Source: Lentzea jiangxiensis
GTDB lineage: Bacteria; Actinomycetota; Actinomycetes; Mycobacteriales; Pseudonocardiaceae
Assembly: GCF_900104175.1 (NCBI RefSeq)
Contig: NZ_FNIX01000001.1
Span: forward strand, 62,001 to 126,000
Direction of reading: 5' to 3'
Length of the DNA: 64,000 nucleotides
In this document: piece after piece, positions 1 to 9,869 of the stretch
Layout: every line of letters starts with the position of its first letter
Position numbering within the stretch: position 1 is the first letter of the stretch
Translations under genes and position numbers: made by a program
The notes under the pieces: generated by a model
Databases searched by the model: none
What the model was told of the DNA's origin: nothing
The model's input: the letters and a program-made list of their open reading frames with translations, nothing else

Positions 1-332
1 GTCACCAGCAGGGTGCCGAGGACGTTCGCCTCCCACATCCAGCGCCACTCGCCGGGGTCGCCCCCGGCGACGGTCGAGAGGCCACGGGCGCCGCCGGCGT
101 TGTTCACGAGCACCCGCGCCTCGGGTACCCGCTCCGCGAAGGCGGTGACGGAGGCCTCGTCGGTGACGTCCAGCTCGAGGGCCGTCCCGTCGATTTCCTT
201 CGCGATGACGTGGAGGAGCTCCAGACGACGTGCGCCGAGCACGACGTGGAACCCCTCCGCGGCCAACCGCCGCGCGGTGGCCTCTCCGATGCCCGCGCTG
301 GCTCCGGTCACTACTGCGACAGGTCGATTCAC
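1..332 (-). CDS. Short-chain dehydrogenase/reductase, N-terminal part (cut by window edge)
   Basis: The first 110 codons of an NAD(P)-dependent SDR oxidoreductase; the rest lies left of the window. The Rossmann glycine motif VTGASAGIGEATA is at residues 8-20, the acidic LDVTD at 54-58, and the NNAG motif at 77-80, all in the usual SDR spacing. The catalytic Ser-Tyr-Lys region is not visible, so the substrate cannot be inferred. I chose the GTG at 332 because a TACGAT hexamer sits exactly 7 bases upstream, fitting a leaderless mRNA, and no ribosome binding site is present. It is divergent from the L,D-transpeptidase gene. Confidence 0.85.
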   Translation of the reverse strand, partial: MNRPVAVVTGASAGIGEATARRLAAEGFHVVLGARRLELLHVIAKEIDGTALELDVTDEASVTAFAERVPEARVLVNNAGGARGLSTVAGGDPGEWRWMWEANVLGTLLV

Positions 333-339
333 GATCTCG

Positions 340-345
340 ATCGTA
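340..345 (-). promoter_or_regulatory. -10 element for a leaderless SDR mRNA
   Basis: TACGAT on the minus strand, 7 bases before the GTG start at 332. It matches TANNNT; no clear -35 is seen. Confidence 0.5.
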
Positions 346-424
346 GGCGGCCGACATGCGTGTGACCGACGTCACCCGCACCACCCGGTCGTGTCGGACG
401 TCCTGCTTGTGGGAGGTCGAAACC

Positions 425-1564
425 GTGAAGAGAACACTTGCCGCGCTGGTCGCCGGTCTGGCGCTGCTGACCGGCTGCTCGGGTGTCGAGGCAGGGTCGC
501 CCAAGGCGGACAGCTCGCTGCCGTCCGCGAAGGTCACCCTGTCACCGGTCGACGGAACCAAGGACGTGCAGGTCACGAGTCCCGTTCAGGTGACCGTGGT
601 CGACGGCGAGATCGAGTCCGTGGCGCTGAAGTCGCCGGAGGGCAAAGAGGTCAAGGGCACGCTCACCCAGGACAGGACGGGCTGGACGACCGCCGAGCCG
701 CTCGGCTACGGCAAGTCGTACAGCTACTCCGGCAAGGTCGTCGGCAGCGACGGCAAGCCGGTCGAGCTCAAGGGCTCGTTCACCACCGTGGCGCCCGGCT
801 CCCAGACCCGCGCGACCCTCTGGCCGAGCGACAACCAGATCGTCGGCGTCGCGGCGCCGATCATGGTCAAGTTCGAGGCGCCGGTCCAGGACAAGGCGAC
901 CGTCGAGAAGGCGCTCAAGGTCACCAACTCGGCGAACGTGCAGGGCTCGTGGGCGTGGCTGAACGCCCAGGAGGTCCACTACCGGCCGGAGAAGTACTGG
1001 CCGGCGAACACCACCGTCAAGGTCGAGGCGAAGCTCTACGGCGTCAGCTACGGCGGCGGCGCGTTCGGCAAGGCCGACGTGACCAGCGACTTCACCATCG
1101 GCCGCAACCAGGTCGTGAAGATCGACAACCCGACGCACCGGCTCAAGGTGTTCCGCGACGGCCAGCAGGTCGCCGACTACCCGGCGTCGTTCGGCAAGGA
1201 CGCCGACCCGGAGCTCACGACGCCGAACGGCACGTTCGTCGTCATGTCGAAGCACGACTCGTTCTCGTTCGACAACCCGCGCTACGGCTACACCAACGTC
1301 GTGAAGAAGTGGGCCGTGCGGTTCTCCAACCACGGCGAGTTCATCCACGAGAACAACGACAACGCGGCGAACATCGGCAGCAACAACACCTCGCACGGCT
1401 GCGCGAACCTGCTGGAGGCCGACGCGAAGGCGTACCACGACTCCGCGCTCGTCGGTGACCCGGTCGAGGTGACCGGCTCGATCACCACGCTGCCGCCGCA
1501 GTTCGACTGGTACGACTGGCAGCTCACCTGGGACCAGTGGAAGGCGAAGTCCGCCGTCAAGTAG
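425..1564 (+). CDS. L,D-transpeptidase lipoprotein (YkuD fold)
   Basis: Predicted 379-residue cell-wall enzyme forming 3-3 crosslinks in peptidoglycan. The N-terminus VKRTLAALVAGLALLTGC is a lipoprotein signal with lipobox ending at Cys18. Residues of about 30-220 look like the Ig-like domains that precede the catalytic domain in mycobacterial Ldt proteins. The catalytic YkuD domain carries the SHGCANL motif with nucleophile Cys326, followed by the usual C-terminal extension rich in Trp (YDWQLTWDQW). An upstream in-frame ATG at 356 exists, but the GTG at 425 has a GGGAGG ribosome binding site about 8 bases upstream and places the signal peptide at the very start. Family assignment is firm; crosslink specificity is from family knowledge. 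Confidence 0.93.
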   Translation: MKRTLAALVAGLALLTGCSGVEAGSPKADSSLPSAKVTLSPVDGTKDVQVTSPVQVTVVDGEIESVALKSPEGKEVKGTLTQDRTGWTTAEPLGYGKSYSYSGKVVGSDGKPVELKGSFTTVAPGSQTRATLWPSDNQIVGVAAPIMVKFEAPVQDKATVEKALKVTNSANVQGSWAWLNAQEVHYRPEKYWPANTTVKVEAKLYGVSYGGGAFGKADVTSDFTIGRNQVVKIDNPTHRLKVFRDGQQVADYPASFGKDADPELTTPNGTFVVMSKHDSFSFDNPRYGYTNVVKKWAVRFSNHGEFIHENNDNAANIGSNNTSHGCANLLEADAKAYHDSALVGDPVEVTGSITTLPPQFDWYDWQLTWDQWKAKSAVK

Positions 1565-1607
1565 GACCGGCGGGAATGCGTCCCCCGACCAGGTCGTTCG
1601 CACGGGT

Positions 1608-2372
1608 GTGCAGCTGACACACGTGACGGCGGCCGGCGGGGGACGACTGGCCGTCCGTGAATCAGGTCCGGCCGGGGCGCCGCCGGTGGTGCTGATCCAC
1701 GGCTGGGCGCAGACCGGAGCCGTCTGGGACCTCCCCGGCTTCCACGCCCACGCCGTCGACCTGCGAGGACACGGCGAGTCTGACGACTTCGGCGACTACC
1801 GCGACTCCGCGCGGTGGGCCGCCGACCTGAAGGCCGTGCTCGACCACACGGGGCCCGCCACCGTCGTCGGCTGGTCCTACGGCGGTCTCGTGATCGCCGA
1901 CTACCTCCGCTTCCACGGCACGGCGAACGTCCACGCGCTCGTGTTCGTGAGCGCCATCACCGAGATCGGCCGCGGTCGCCCCGGAGGTGAGACCGGCCCC
2001 GTGATGCGGGCCGCGTTGCCCGGCGCGATCACCGACGACGCCGTGATGGCGGAGTTCTGCCAGGCCATGGCCCCTGTCCTGCCCTCTGGGACGGTCGGCG
2101 AACTCACAGCCGCCGCGACCTCCGTCAGCCCTAGGGTGCGGGGAGAGCTGTTCCGCAGGGATGTGGGCAGCGCCGACGTGTTGAAGGCAGTCGACGTGCC
2201 GACGCTGGTCGTGCACGGAACTCAAGACGAGGTGGTCGCCCCTGCCGCCGCCGAGTACTCCGCCGCCCTGATCCCCGGAGCCGAGTTGAGCCTGTACCCC
2301 GACACCGCGCACGCGCCCTTCCTGGAGCGGCCCGAGCGGTTCTCCGCCGATCTCCTGCGAGTCGCCCGATGA
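1608..2372 (+). CDS. Alpha/beta hydrolase
   Basis: A 254-residue serine hydrolase. The nucleophile elbow GWSYGG gives Ser90, and Asp207 (HGTQDEVV) and His235 (DTAHAPF) complete the triad; the oxyanion segment LIHGWAQ is near residue 29. Length and motif spacing fit small esterase/epoxide-hydrolase-like members, but the substrate cannot be read from sequence. The GTG start has no strong ribosome binding site. The stop overlaps the mshA start (ATGA), so it is probably translationally coupled to mycothiol synthesis, although a role in that pathway is not established. Confidence 0.9.
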   Translation: MQLTHVTAAGGGRLAVRESGPAGAPPVVLIHGWAQTGAVWDLPGFHAHAVDLRGHGESDDFGDYRDSARWAADLKAVLDHTGPATVVGWSYGGLVIADYLRFHGTANVHALVFVSAITEIGRGRPGGETGPVMRAALPGAITDDAVMAEFCQAMAPVLPSGTVGELTAAATSVSPRVRGELFRRDVGSADVLKAVDVPTLVVHGTQDEVVAPAAAEYSAALIPGAELSLYPDTAHAPFLERPERFSADLLRVAR

Positions 2373-3616
2373 AGCGCGTGGCGGTGCTCTCGGTGCACAC
2401 CTCGCCGCTCGAGCAGCCGGGCACGGGGGACGCGGGCGGGATGAACGTCTACATCGTGCAAACGGCCACCCGGATGGCCCGGCGCGGGGTCGAGGTGGAG
2501 ATCTTCACCCGTGCCACGTCCTCGGAGTTGCCGCCGGTCGCGGAGCTGGCGCCCGGCGTGCGCGTCCGGCACGTCGCCGCGGGGCCGTTCGAGGGCCTGG
2601 GCAAGGAGGAGCTGCCCGGTCAGCTCTGCGCGTTCACGGCAGGCGTCCTGCGCGCCGAGGCCCGGCACGAGCCCGGCTACTACGACGCGATCCACTCGCA
2701 CTACTGGCTGTCGGGGCAGGTCGGCTGGCTGGCGCGCGAACGGTGGGGCGTGCCGCTGGTGCACACCGCGCACACGCTGGCGAAGGTGAAGAACCTGGCG
2801 CTGGCCGAGGGCGACGCGCCGGAGCCCCGGATGCGGGTGATCGGCGAGGAGCAGGTGGTCGGCGAGTCGGACCGGCTCGTGGCCAACACCGACATCGAGG
2901 CGAGCGAGCTGGTCAAGCTCTACGACGCGGAGCCGTCCAAGGTCGCCGTCGTGCCTCCCGGGGTGGACCTCGACAGGTTCACGCCCGGTGACCGGGGGGA
3001 GGCCCGGCGGTCGCTCGGCATCCCGCGGGACGCGGTCGTGCTGGCGTTCGTCGGCCGGATCCAGCCGTTGAAGGCCCCTGACGTGCTGCTGCGCGCCGCC
3101 GCGGAGATGCTGGTGCGCGATCCCGGACTGCGGTCGCGGCTGGTCGTGCTGATCGTCGGCGGGCCGTCGGGCAGCGGCACGGAACGGCCGAAGGCGCTGG
3201 AGGAGCTGGCCGGGCAGCTCCAGATCACGGACGTGGTGCGCTTCCTGCCGCCGCAGCCGGGGCCCGCGCTCGCGCAGGTCTACCGGGCGGCGGACCTGGT
3301 GGCCGTGCCGAGCCACAACGAGTCGTTCGGGCTGGTCGCGCTGGAAGCCCAGGCCTGCGGGACGCCCGTGGTCGCGGCGGCGGTCGGCGGGCTGCCGGTC
3401 GCGGTCGACGACGGGGTGTCCGGGATCCTCGTGGACGGGCACGAGCCGGTGGAGTGGGCCGCGGCGATCAGCGGGCTCGCGCTGCCGCGGCGGGAGCACC
3501 TGGCGGGCAACGCCGTGGGACATGCGCGGCGCTTCTCCTGGGACCGGACGACTGACGCACTGCTGGCGGGGTACCAAGAGGCGGCAGACGTGTTCCGCCG
3601 GGAGGTTTTCGCTTGA
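2369..3616 (+). CDS. mshA: D-inositol-3-phosphate glycosyltransferase
   Basis: A 415-residue GT4 glycosyltransferase for the first step of mycothiol synthesis: transfer of GlcNAc from UDP-GlcNAc to 1L-inositol-1-phosphate. The N-terminal [11 protein letters not shown] motif (18-28) is characteristic of MshA. The C-terminal half has a GT-B sugar-nucleotide site with the EX7E pair Glu318/Glu326 ([10 protein letters not shown]). Length matches the family. It starts inside the upstream hydrolase stop and its own stop overlaps the TTG start of the YbjN gene. The neighbours downstream (YbjN protein, gpm, senX3, regX3) reproduce the mycobacterial order Rv0486-Rv0491, which supports orthology. Mycothiol is the main low-molecular-weight thiol of actinobacteria. 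Confidence 0.95.
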   Translation: MKRVAVLSVHTSPLEQPGTGDAGGMNVYIVQTATRMARRGVEVEIFTRATSSELPPVAELAPGVRVRHVAAGPFEGLGKEELPGQLCAFTAGVLRAEARHEPGYYDAIHSHYWLSGQVGWLARERWGVPLVHTAHTLAKVKNLALAEGDAPEPRMRVIGEEQVVGESDRLVANTDIEASELVKLYDAEPSKVAVVPPGVDLDRFTPGDRGEARRSLGIPRDAVVLAFVGRIQPLKAPDVLLRAAAEMLVRDPGLRSRLVVLIVGGPSGSGTERPKALEELAGQLQITDVVRFLPPQPGPALAQVYRAADLVAVPSHNESFGLVALEAQACGTPVVAAAVGGLPVAVDDGVSGILVDGHEPVEWAAAISGLALPRREHLAGNAVGHARRFSWDRTTDALLAGYQEAADVFRREVFA

Positions 3617-4092
3617 GCGTCGACAGTGTGATCAAGGAGTTCCTGGACGAACGGGAGCTGACCTACGACCGGCGCGAGCCGGGCAAGTTCTTCGTGACGC
3701 TGCCGGGCACCAAGAAGCTGCAGACCAACGTGTGGCTGGTCGAGACCGGGCACGCCCTGGTCGTCGAGGCGTTCGTGTGCCGGCGGCCCGACCAGTCGTT
3801 CGAGGACGTCTACCGCTTCCTGCTGCGCCGCAACGCCCGGCTGTACGGGGTGCACTACACGATCGACAGCGAGGGTGACATCTACCTCGTCGGCAGGGTC
3901 GGCAAGCACGCCGTGACCTCCCACGAGCTGGACCGCCTGCTCGGCCAGGTGCTGGAGGCGGCGGACGGCGACTTCAACCCGCTGCTCGAGATCGGGTTCG
4001 CCGACGCGATCCGCCGGGAGTGGGCGTGGCGGGTGTCGCGCGGCGAGTCGCTCGCGAACCTGGCCGCGTTCCAACATCTCGTTTCGGAGTAG
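3613..4092 (+). CDS. YbjN domain-containing protein (chaperone-like fold)
   Basis: A 159-residue protein with the YbjN/type III secretion chaperone-like fold, typical of the gene directly after mshA in actinobacteria. Visible features are [10 protein letters not shown] near residue 55, [17 protein letters not shown], and a C-terminal [16 protein letters not shown] segment. No catalytic residues are apparent. The TTG start at 3613 overlaps the mshA stop by four bases, suggesting coupled translation. Function is unknown; conservation beside mshA is established, but a role in mycothiol synthesis is only inference. Confidence 0.85.
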   Translation: MSVDSVIKEFLDERELTYDRREPGKFFVTLPGTKKLQTNVWLVETGHALVVEAFVCRRPDQSFEDVYRFLLRRNARLYGVHYTIDSEGDIYLVGRVGKHAVTSHELDRLLGQVLEAADGDFNPLLEIGFADAIRREWAWRVSRGESLANLAAFQHLVSE

Positions 4093-4152
4093 CGGGCAAC
4101 TCGTTTCGGCCTACGCGGCAACCCCCGTTCCCGCCGGAGCCGTCCGAAGGGC

Positions 4153-4998
4153 ATGCGTAGACCAGGGCTGTGGGTGGGAATCGCGTTGCTGGCCCTTGCT
4201 TCGGCGGGGTGCGGGAGCGGCTCGAGCGGGGGTGGGACCTCGGCCAAGGACGCCGCGGCCCCACCGCAGGCGGCGCAGAACGCTGCGCCCCGGCAGGAGA
4301 ACGCGCCGGCCGTGCAGCCGGTGCAGCAGCAAGAACGCCAGCTGGTGCGCACGGCGGACGTCGACCTCCGGGCCGACGACGTGCTGAAGGCCATCGGTCA
4401 GGTCAAGGACCGCGCACGGGCGGCGGGCGGGTTCGCGGGGCAGGAGAACTCGACCAAGAAGTCCGGGTCGGTGACCGTGCGGGTGCCGTCGGCGGAGCTG
4501 GACGAACTCGTCCAGGATCTCGCGAACGTGGGGGAAGTCACCCGCAGCGAGGTGCGCAGCCAGGACGTCACCGACCAGCTGGTCGACGTCGAGTCGCGGA
4601 TCGCGACGCAGAAGGCGAGCGTCGAGCGGCTCCGCGCGCTGTTCGAGCGGGCCGGGTCGACGTCGGAGGTCGCCCAGGTCGAGAGCGAGCTGACCAAGCG
4701 GCAGGCCGAGCTCGAGTCCATGCAGCGGCGCAGCGAGTCCCTCAAGGGCCAGGTCGCCATGGCGACGCTCACCGTGGACGTCGCGACCACGCCGATCGCC
4801 CCGCCGGAGGAGGAGAAGGTCGGCTTCCTCGGAGCGCTGGCCGGGGGCTGGGACGCGTTGGTCGCGGTCACGGGCGTGGTGCTGATCGGCATCGGCGCGG
4901 TGCTGCCGTTCCTGGTGGCGCTCGGAGTGCCCGCGGCTGCCGTCGTCTACCTGATGCGGCGGCGCAAGCGCGTCACTCGAACGAGCGAGGCAGCGTGA
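4153..4998 (+). CDS. DUF4349 lipoprotein
   Basis: A 281-residue membrane-anchored lipoprotein. The signal ends in the lipobox ASAGC (Cys20), followed by a Gly/Ser/Ala/Gln-rich tether. The DUF4349 core (about residues 60-215) has the typical QLVRTADVDLRADDV start, VTVRVPSAELDELV, and a Glu/Gln-rich coiled coil (about 150-200). A transmembrane segment near 230-268 ends in a basic cytoplasmic tail RRRKR. Related DUF4349 proteins are surface proteins of unknown function. A GAAGG ribosome binding site precedes the ATG. It lies 60 bases after the YbjN gene and may be cotranscribed. Confidence 0.88.
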   Translation: MRRPGLWVGIALLALASAGCGSGSSGGGTSAKDAAAPPQAAQNAAPRQENAPAVQPVQQQERQLVRTADVDLRADDVLKAIGQVKDRARAAGGFAGQENSTKKSGSVTVRVPSAELDELVQDLANVGEVTRSEVRSQDVTDQLVDVESRIATQKASVERLRALFERAGSTSEVAQVESELTKRQAELESMQRRSESLKGQVAMATLTVDVATTPIAPPEEEKVGFLGALAGGWDALVAVTGVVLIGIGAVLPFLVALGVPAAAVVYLMRRRKRVTRTSEAA

Positions 4999-5397
4999 TC
5001 AAGTCCTACTGAAAGTGTGCCTTTGTGATGCGCGGAACGGCTCGGGAGAGAGGGGGAGTCGCATCGAGCCGTCCCGCGTCAAAGGTCCCCGCTGCAGTGG
5101 ATCCGTGGACGGGGGGAGCCTGCGGATCCCAAGCGGGCCACGCGATTCGACGGGGGGAGACGAACCGCGCAAGGTGCCTCGCGCTCGTCGATCGAGCGTG
5201 GGAGCCGACTCGCGGAGGCGGTATCAACTTCTCAGATACATCCTTGCGATCACAAGTGCTTGTATTACTCCATTCGAGTGTATTTAGCGGCGCAAAGTAA
5301 CGCATCTGCAGCGATGCATCAGTCCTTGACCAGTCCAGTGGGCTGGCTCACGATGACCCCACAGGCTGGGTGTTCAGCGAGTGAATGAGGTCGCCGC
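4999..5397. other. Noncoding gap of about 400 bases with an A+T-rich half
   Basis: No gene is supported here; short frames lack start signals and homology. The left half contains the 11-base direct repeat GACGGGGGGAG at 5108-5118 and 5149-5159. The right half (about 5220-5340) is markedly A+T-richer than the surroundings and holds ACAAG-TG-CTTGT (5252-5263) and GCATC-N6-GATGC hairpin sequences. TTGACC at 5326-5331 could be a -35 for the acyl-CoA ligase gene, but the matching -10 is poor. Confidence 0.5.
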
Positions 5398-6963
<1,566 letters not shown>

Positions 6964-6975
6964 TCCGTTCGGTGC

Positions 6976-7006
6976 ACGCCCCCGGCGGGACCACCGCCGG
7001 GGGCGT
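6976..7006 (+). terminator. Intrinsic-type terminator after the acyl-CoA ligase gene
   Basis: Perfect 13-bp stem (ACGCCCCCGGCGG / CCGCCGGGGGCGT) with loop GACCA, 12 bases after the stop codon, followed by TTCG. No long T-tract, as is usual in this group. Confidence 0.75.
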
Positions 7007-7070
7007 TCGCCGTGGGGCACGACGACCTGCCGGGGTACGCCGGGAGGGGCGGCATGGCAGGCTAACCGGC

Positions 7071-7817
7071 ATGTCTGTCGGAACCTTGGTGCTGCTCCGC
7101 CACGGCGAGAGCACGTGGAACGCGGAGAACCTGTTCACCGGCTGGGTGGACGTTCCCCTGTCGGAGAAGGGCGAGAAGGAGGCCCGTCGCGGCGGTCAGC
7201 TGCTGCGCGAGGCGGGTGTGCTGCCGGAGGTCCTGCACACCAGCCTGATGCGCCGGGCGATCATGACCGCGAACCTGGCGCTCGACGCCGCCGACCGGCA
7301 CTGGATCCCGGTCCGCCGCGACTGGCGCCTGAACGAGCGCCACTACGGCGCGTTGCAGGGCAAGAACAAGAAGCAGACGCTGGAGGAGTTCGGCGAGGAG
7401 CAGTTCATGCTCTGGCGCCGCTCCTACGACACCCCGCCGCCGCCCATCGAGCCCGGCAGCGAGTTCAGCCAGGACACCGACCCGCGCTACGCGGGCCTCG
7501 GCCCCGACCTGCCGCTGACCGAGTGCCTGCTCGACGTCGTGAAGCGCATGCTCCCGTACTGGGACGAGGCGATCGTGCCGGACCTGCGCACGGGCAAGAC
7601 GGTTCTCGTGGCCGCGCACGGCAACTCGCTGCGCGCGCTCGTGAAGCACCTCGACGGCATCTCCGACGAGGCCATCGCGGGGCTCAACATCCCCACGGGC
7701 ATCCCGCTGCGCTACGACCTCGACGAGGACCTCAAGCCGATCAAGCCGGGCGGCGAGTACCTCGACCCGGACGCGGCGAAGGACGCCATCGCGGCGGTCG
7801 CGAACCAGGGTCGATAA
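7071..7817 (+). CDS. gpmA: 2,3-bisphosphoglycerate-dependent phosphoglycerate mutase
   Basis: A 248-residue glycolytic enzyme interconverting 3- and 2-phosphoglycerate through a phosphohistidine. The RHGESTWN motif gives His11 as the phospho-acceptor; the second catalytic histidine is His183 in [21 protein letters not shown] and the C-terminal [12 protein letters not shown] are typical of the dPGM family, and length is normal. The ATG at 7071 was chosen because it begins the conserved TLVLLRHG strand; the frame is open far upstream only as a shadow of the ligase gene. The position just before senX3-regX3 matches Rv0489 in mycobacteria. Confidence 0.96.
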   Translation: MSVGTLVLLRHGESTWNAENLFTGWVDVPLSEKGEKEARRGGQLLREAGVLPEVLHTSLMRRAIMTANLALDAADRHWIPVRRDWRLNERHYGALQGKNKKQTLEEFGEEQFMLWRRSYDTPPPPIEPGSEFSQDTDPRYAGLGPDLPLTECLLDVVKRMLPYWDEAIVPDLRTGKTVLVAAHGNSLRALVKHLDGISDEAIAGLNIPTGIPLRYDLDEDLKPIKPGGEYLDPDAAKDAIAAVANQGR

Positions 7818-7829
7818 CCGCGTTCCGAG

Positions 7830-7860
7830 AAAGGCGCACCCGGACGCCGGGTGCGCCTTT
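7830..7860 (+). terminator. Terminator after gpmA
   Basis: Perfect 14-bp inverted repeat (AAAGGCGCACCCGG / CCGGGTGCGCCTTT) with a 3-base loop, 13 bases past the stop. The A-stem/T-stem ends make it a good intrinsic terminator in either direction. Confidence 0.8.
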
Positions 7861-7982
7861 CCGCGTCTTAGGACACGGTTGGGTGAACAAGGTCTGACCA
7901 GGCGCGGAACAACCGTCCACTGAGGTGTCGCGGGTATCACGGTTCACGCTTCCGCACTAGGCCAGGACACCTCTGAGCTGCT

Positions 7983-7988
7983 TACCAT
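7983..7988 (+). promoter_or_regulatory. -10 element for leaderless senX3 mRNA
   Basis: TACCAT, 7 bases before the GTG start of senX3. GTTCAC lies upstream at 7942-7947, and its complement GTGAAC at 7883-7888; these resemble phosphate-regulon half-sites but do not form the usual direct repeat. Confidence 0.5.
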
Positions 7989-7995
7989 TCGCCTC

Positions 7996-9165
7996 GTGAC
8001 CACAACGGGTTACCTCGCTGTGTCGATCGGCCTCGCGCTCATCGGCGCGATGGCCGCTTTCCTCGTCGGCCGGTTCACCGCACCAAGGCGACCCGGGAAG
8101 CCGGAAGGCCTCACGGTCGCCGACCTGATCCAGCAGATCGTCCACGACTCCCACGACGGCATCGTGGTGCTCAACCACTTCGGCGACGTGGTGCTGCACA
8201 ACCCCCGTGCCGAAGAGCTCGGGATCGTCCGCAACAACCGCGTCGACGACCGTGCGCGCAAGGCCGCCGAAGGCGTCCGCAACAGCAACGAGGTCGTGTA
8301 CGTCGACCTCTCGCCGCTGGAAGGCCGTTCGGGACGGCAGCCGGAGGCCGTGCACGCCGAGGTCCGCCTGCTCATCGAGGACTTCACGGTCGTGGACGCC
8401 ACGGACGAGTCGGAGTCGGTGCGGCTGGAGAAGACCCGGCGCGACTTCGTGGCGAACGTCAGCCACGAGCTGAAGACCCCCGTCGGCGCGTTGGCGCTGC
8501 TCGCGGAGGCCGTGCTGGACGCGAGCGACGACCAGGACGAGGTCCGCCGGTTCAGCGCGAAGATCATGCAGGAGGCCACGCGCCTCGGCACGCTCGTCAC
8601 CGAGCTGATCGCGCTGTCGCGGCTGCAGGGCGCGGAGAAGCTGCCGGAGCTGTCCGACACCGAGATCGACGTCGTGGTCAACGAGGCCCTGTCGCGCTCG
8701 AAGCTCGCCGCCGAGTCGGCCAACATCACCATCACCACCGACGAGCCGAGCGGGTTCATCGTGCCGGGCGACCGGTCGTTGCTGGTCACGGCGCTGACGA
8801 ACCTGCTGGACAACGCCGTCGCCTACTCGCCGCCCGGCAGCCCCGTGAGCGTCAGCCGCCGGCTGGTGGACGGGTACGTCGAGATCGCCGTGACCGACCG
8901 CGGCATCGGCATCGCCGAGGACCAGCAGATCCGCGTCTTCGAGCGCTTCTACCGCGTCGACAAGGCCCGTTCGCGCGCCACCGGGGGCACCGGGCTGGGG
9001 CTCGCGATCGTCAAGCACGTCGCCGCCAACCACGGCGGTGAGGTGAAGCTGTGGAGCCTGCCAGGAACGGGTTCCACCTTCACGCTGCGGATTCCCGCCG
9101 CGGCGACCGAACCGAACCCGACTCTCGTGCCGACTGGCACGGGTGAGCCAGGAGGAGAGCTGTGA
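7996..9165 (+). CDS. senX3: Sensor histidine kinase SenX3
   Basis: A 389-residue membrane kinase of the phosphate-sensing SenX3-RegX3 system. One clear transmembrane helix is near the N-terminus (about 5-26), followed by a PAS-like segment (about 40-130). The H-box FVANVSHELKTPVG holds the phospho-acceptor His157. The ATPase part shows the N-box LLDNAVAYSPPG, the G1 box DRGIGIAEDQ and the G2 box GGTGLGLAIVKH. Only one N-terminal helix is evident, whereas mycobacterial SenX3 is described with two. The start is the GTG 7 bases after a -10-like TACCAT, implying a leaderless mRNA. It overlaps regX3 by four bases. Confidence 0.95.
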   Translation: MTTTGYLAVSIGLALIGAMAAFLVGRFTAPRRPGKPEGLTVADLIQQIVHDSHDGIVVLNHFGDVVLHNPRAEELGIVRNNRVDDRARKAAEGVRNSNEVVYVDLSPLEGRSGRQPEAVHAEVRLLIEDFTVVDATDESESVRLEKTRRDFVANVSHELKTPVGALALLAEAVLDASDDQDEVRRFSAKIMQEATRLGTLVTELIALSRLQGAEKLPELSDTEIDVVVNEALSRSKLAAESANITITTDEPSGFIVPGDRSLLVTALTNLLDNAVAYSPPGSPVSVSRRLVDGYVEIAVTDRGIGIAEDQQIRVFERFYRVDKARSRATGGTGLGLAIVKHVAANHGGEVKLWSLPGTGSTFTLRIPAAATEPNPTLVPTGTGEPGGEL

Positions 9166-9842
9166 CCAGGGTGCTCATCGTGGAGGACGAGGAGTCCTTC
9201 GCCGATCCGCTCGCCTTCCTGCTGCGCAAGGAGGGGTTCACCGCGGCGCTCGCCGCCACCGGCCAGGAGGCGCTCGAGGAGTTCGACCGCAACGGCGCCG
9301 ACATCGTGCTGCTCGACCTGATGCTGCCCGGCATGAGCGGCACGGACGTCTGCAAGCAGCTGCGCCAGCGCTCCGCCGTCCCCGTGATCATGGTGACGGC
9401 GCGCGACAGCGAGATCGACAAGGTCGTCGGCCTGGAGCTGGGCGCGGACGACTACGTCACCAAGCCCTACTCGGCCCGCGAGCTCATCGCCCGCATCCGC
9501 GCGGTGCTGCGCCGCGGCGGTGAGTCCGAGGACCTGCTGCCGCAGATCCTCGAGGCCGGCCCGGTGCGGATGGACGTGGAACGCCACGTCGTCACCGCAG
9601 GCGGCCAGGACATCAGCCTCCCGCTCAAGGAGTTCGACCTCCTGGAGTACCTGCTGCGCAACGTCGGCCGCGTCCTGACCAGGGGCCAGCTGATCGACCG
9701 CGTGTGGGGAGCGGACTACGTGGGGGATACGAAAACGCTGGACGTGCACGTCAAGAGGCTGCGCTCGAAGATCGAACCGGACCCGTCGGCACCGCGGCAC
9801 CTGGTGACCGTGAGGGGTCTGGGTTACAAGTTCGAGTCCTGA
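9162..9842 (+). CDS. regX3: Response regulator RegX3 (OmpR/PhoB family)
   Basis: A 226-residue DNA-binding regulator, partner of SenX3, controlling phosphate-starvation genes in actinobacteria. The receiver domain (1-120) has the acidic pair in VEDEES, phospho-acceptor Asp52 (LLDLMLPG), and the conserved lysine in YVTKPYS. The C-terminal winged helix (about 130-226) shows LPLKEFDLLEYLLRN, a recognition helix DTKTLDVHVKRLRSK and RGLGYKFE. The GTG start overlaps the kinase stop (GTGA). A Lys-Pro-Tyr switch region and full length suggest a functional protein. No PhoU gene is adjacent here. Confidence 0.96.
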   Translation: MTRVLIVEDEESFADPLAFLLRKEGFTAALAATGQEALEEFDRNGADIVLLDLMLPGMSGTDVCKQLRQRSAVPVIMVTARDSEIDKVVGLELGADDYVTKPYSARELIARIRAVLRRGGESEDLLPQILEAGPVRMDVERHVVTAGGQDISLPLKEFDLLEYLLRNVGRVLTRGQLIDRVWGADYVGDTKTLDVHVKRLRSKIEPDPSAPRHLVTVRGLGYKFES

Positions 9843-9856
9843 CGGACACGACCAGG

Positions 9857-9862
9857 TACCGT
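9857..9862 (+). promoter_or_regulatory. -10 element for leaderless ppx mRNA
   Basis: TACCGT, 7 bases before the GTG start at 9870, with no ribosome binding site between. Confidence 0.5.
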
Positions 9863-9869
9863 TTCCGGC

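Noticed and set aside
5006-5305. Short frames of 60-100 codons in the gap before the acyl-CoA ligase
   Set aside because: Three overlapping frames on both strands, none with a ribosome binding site, leaderless -10 or recognisable sequence.
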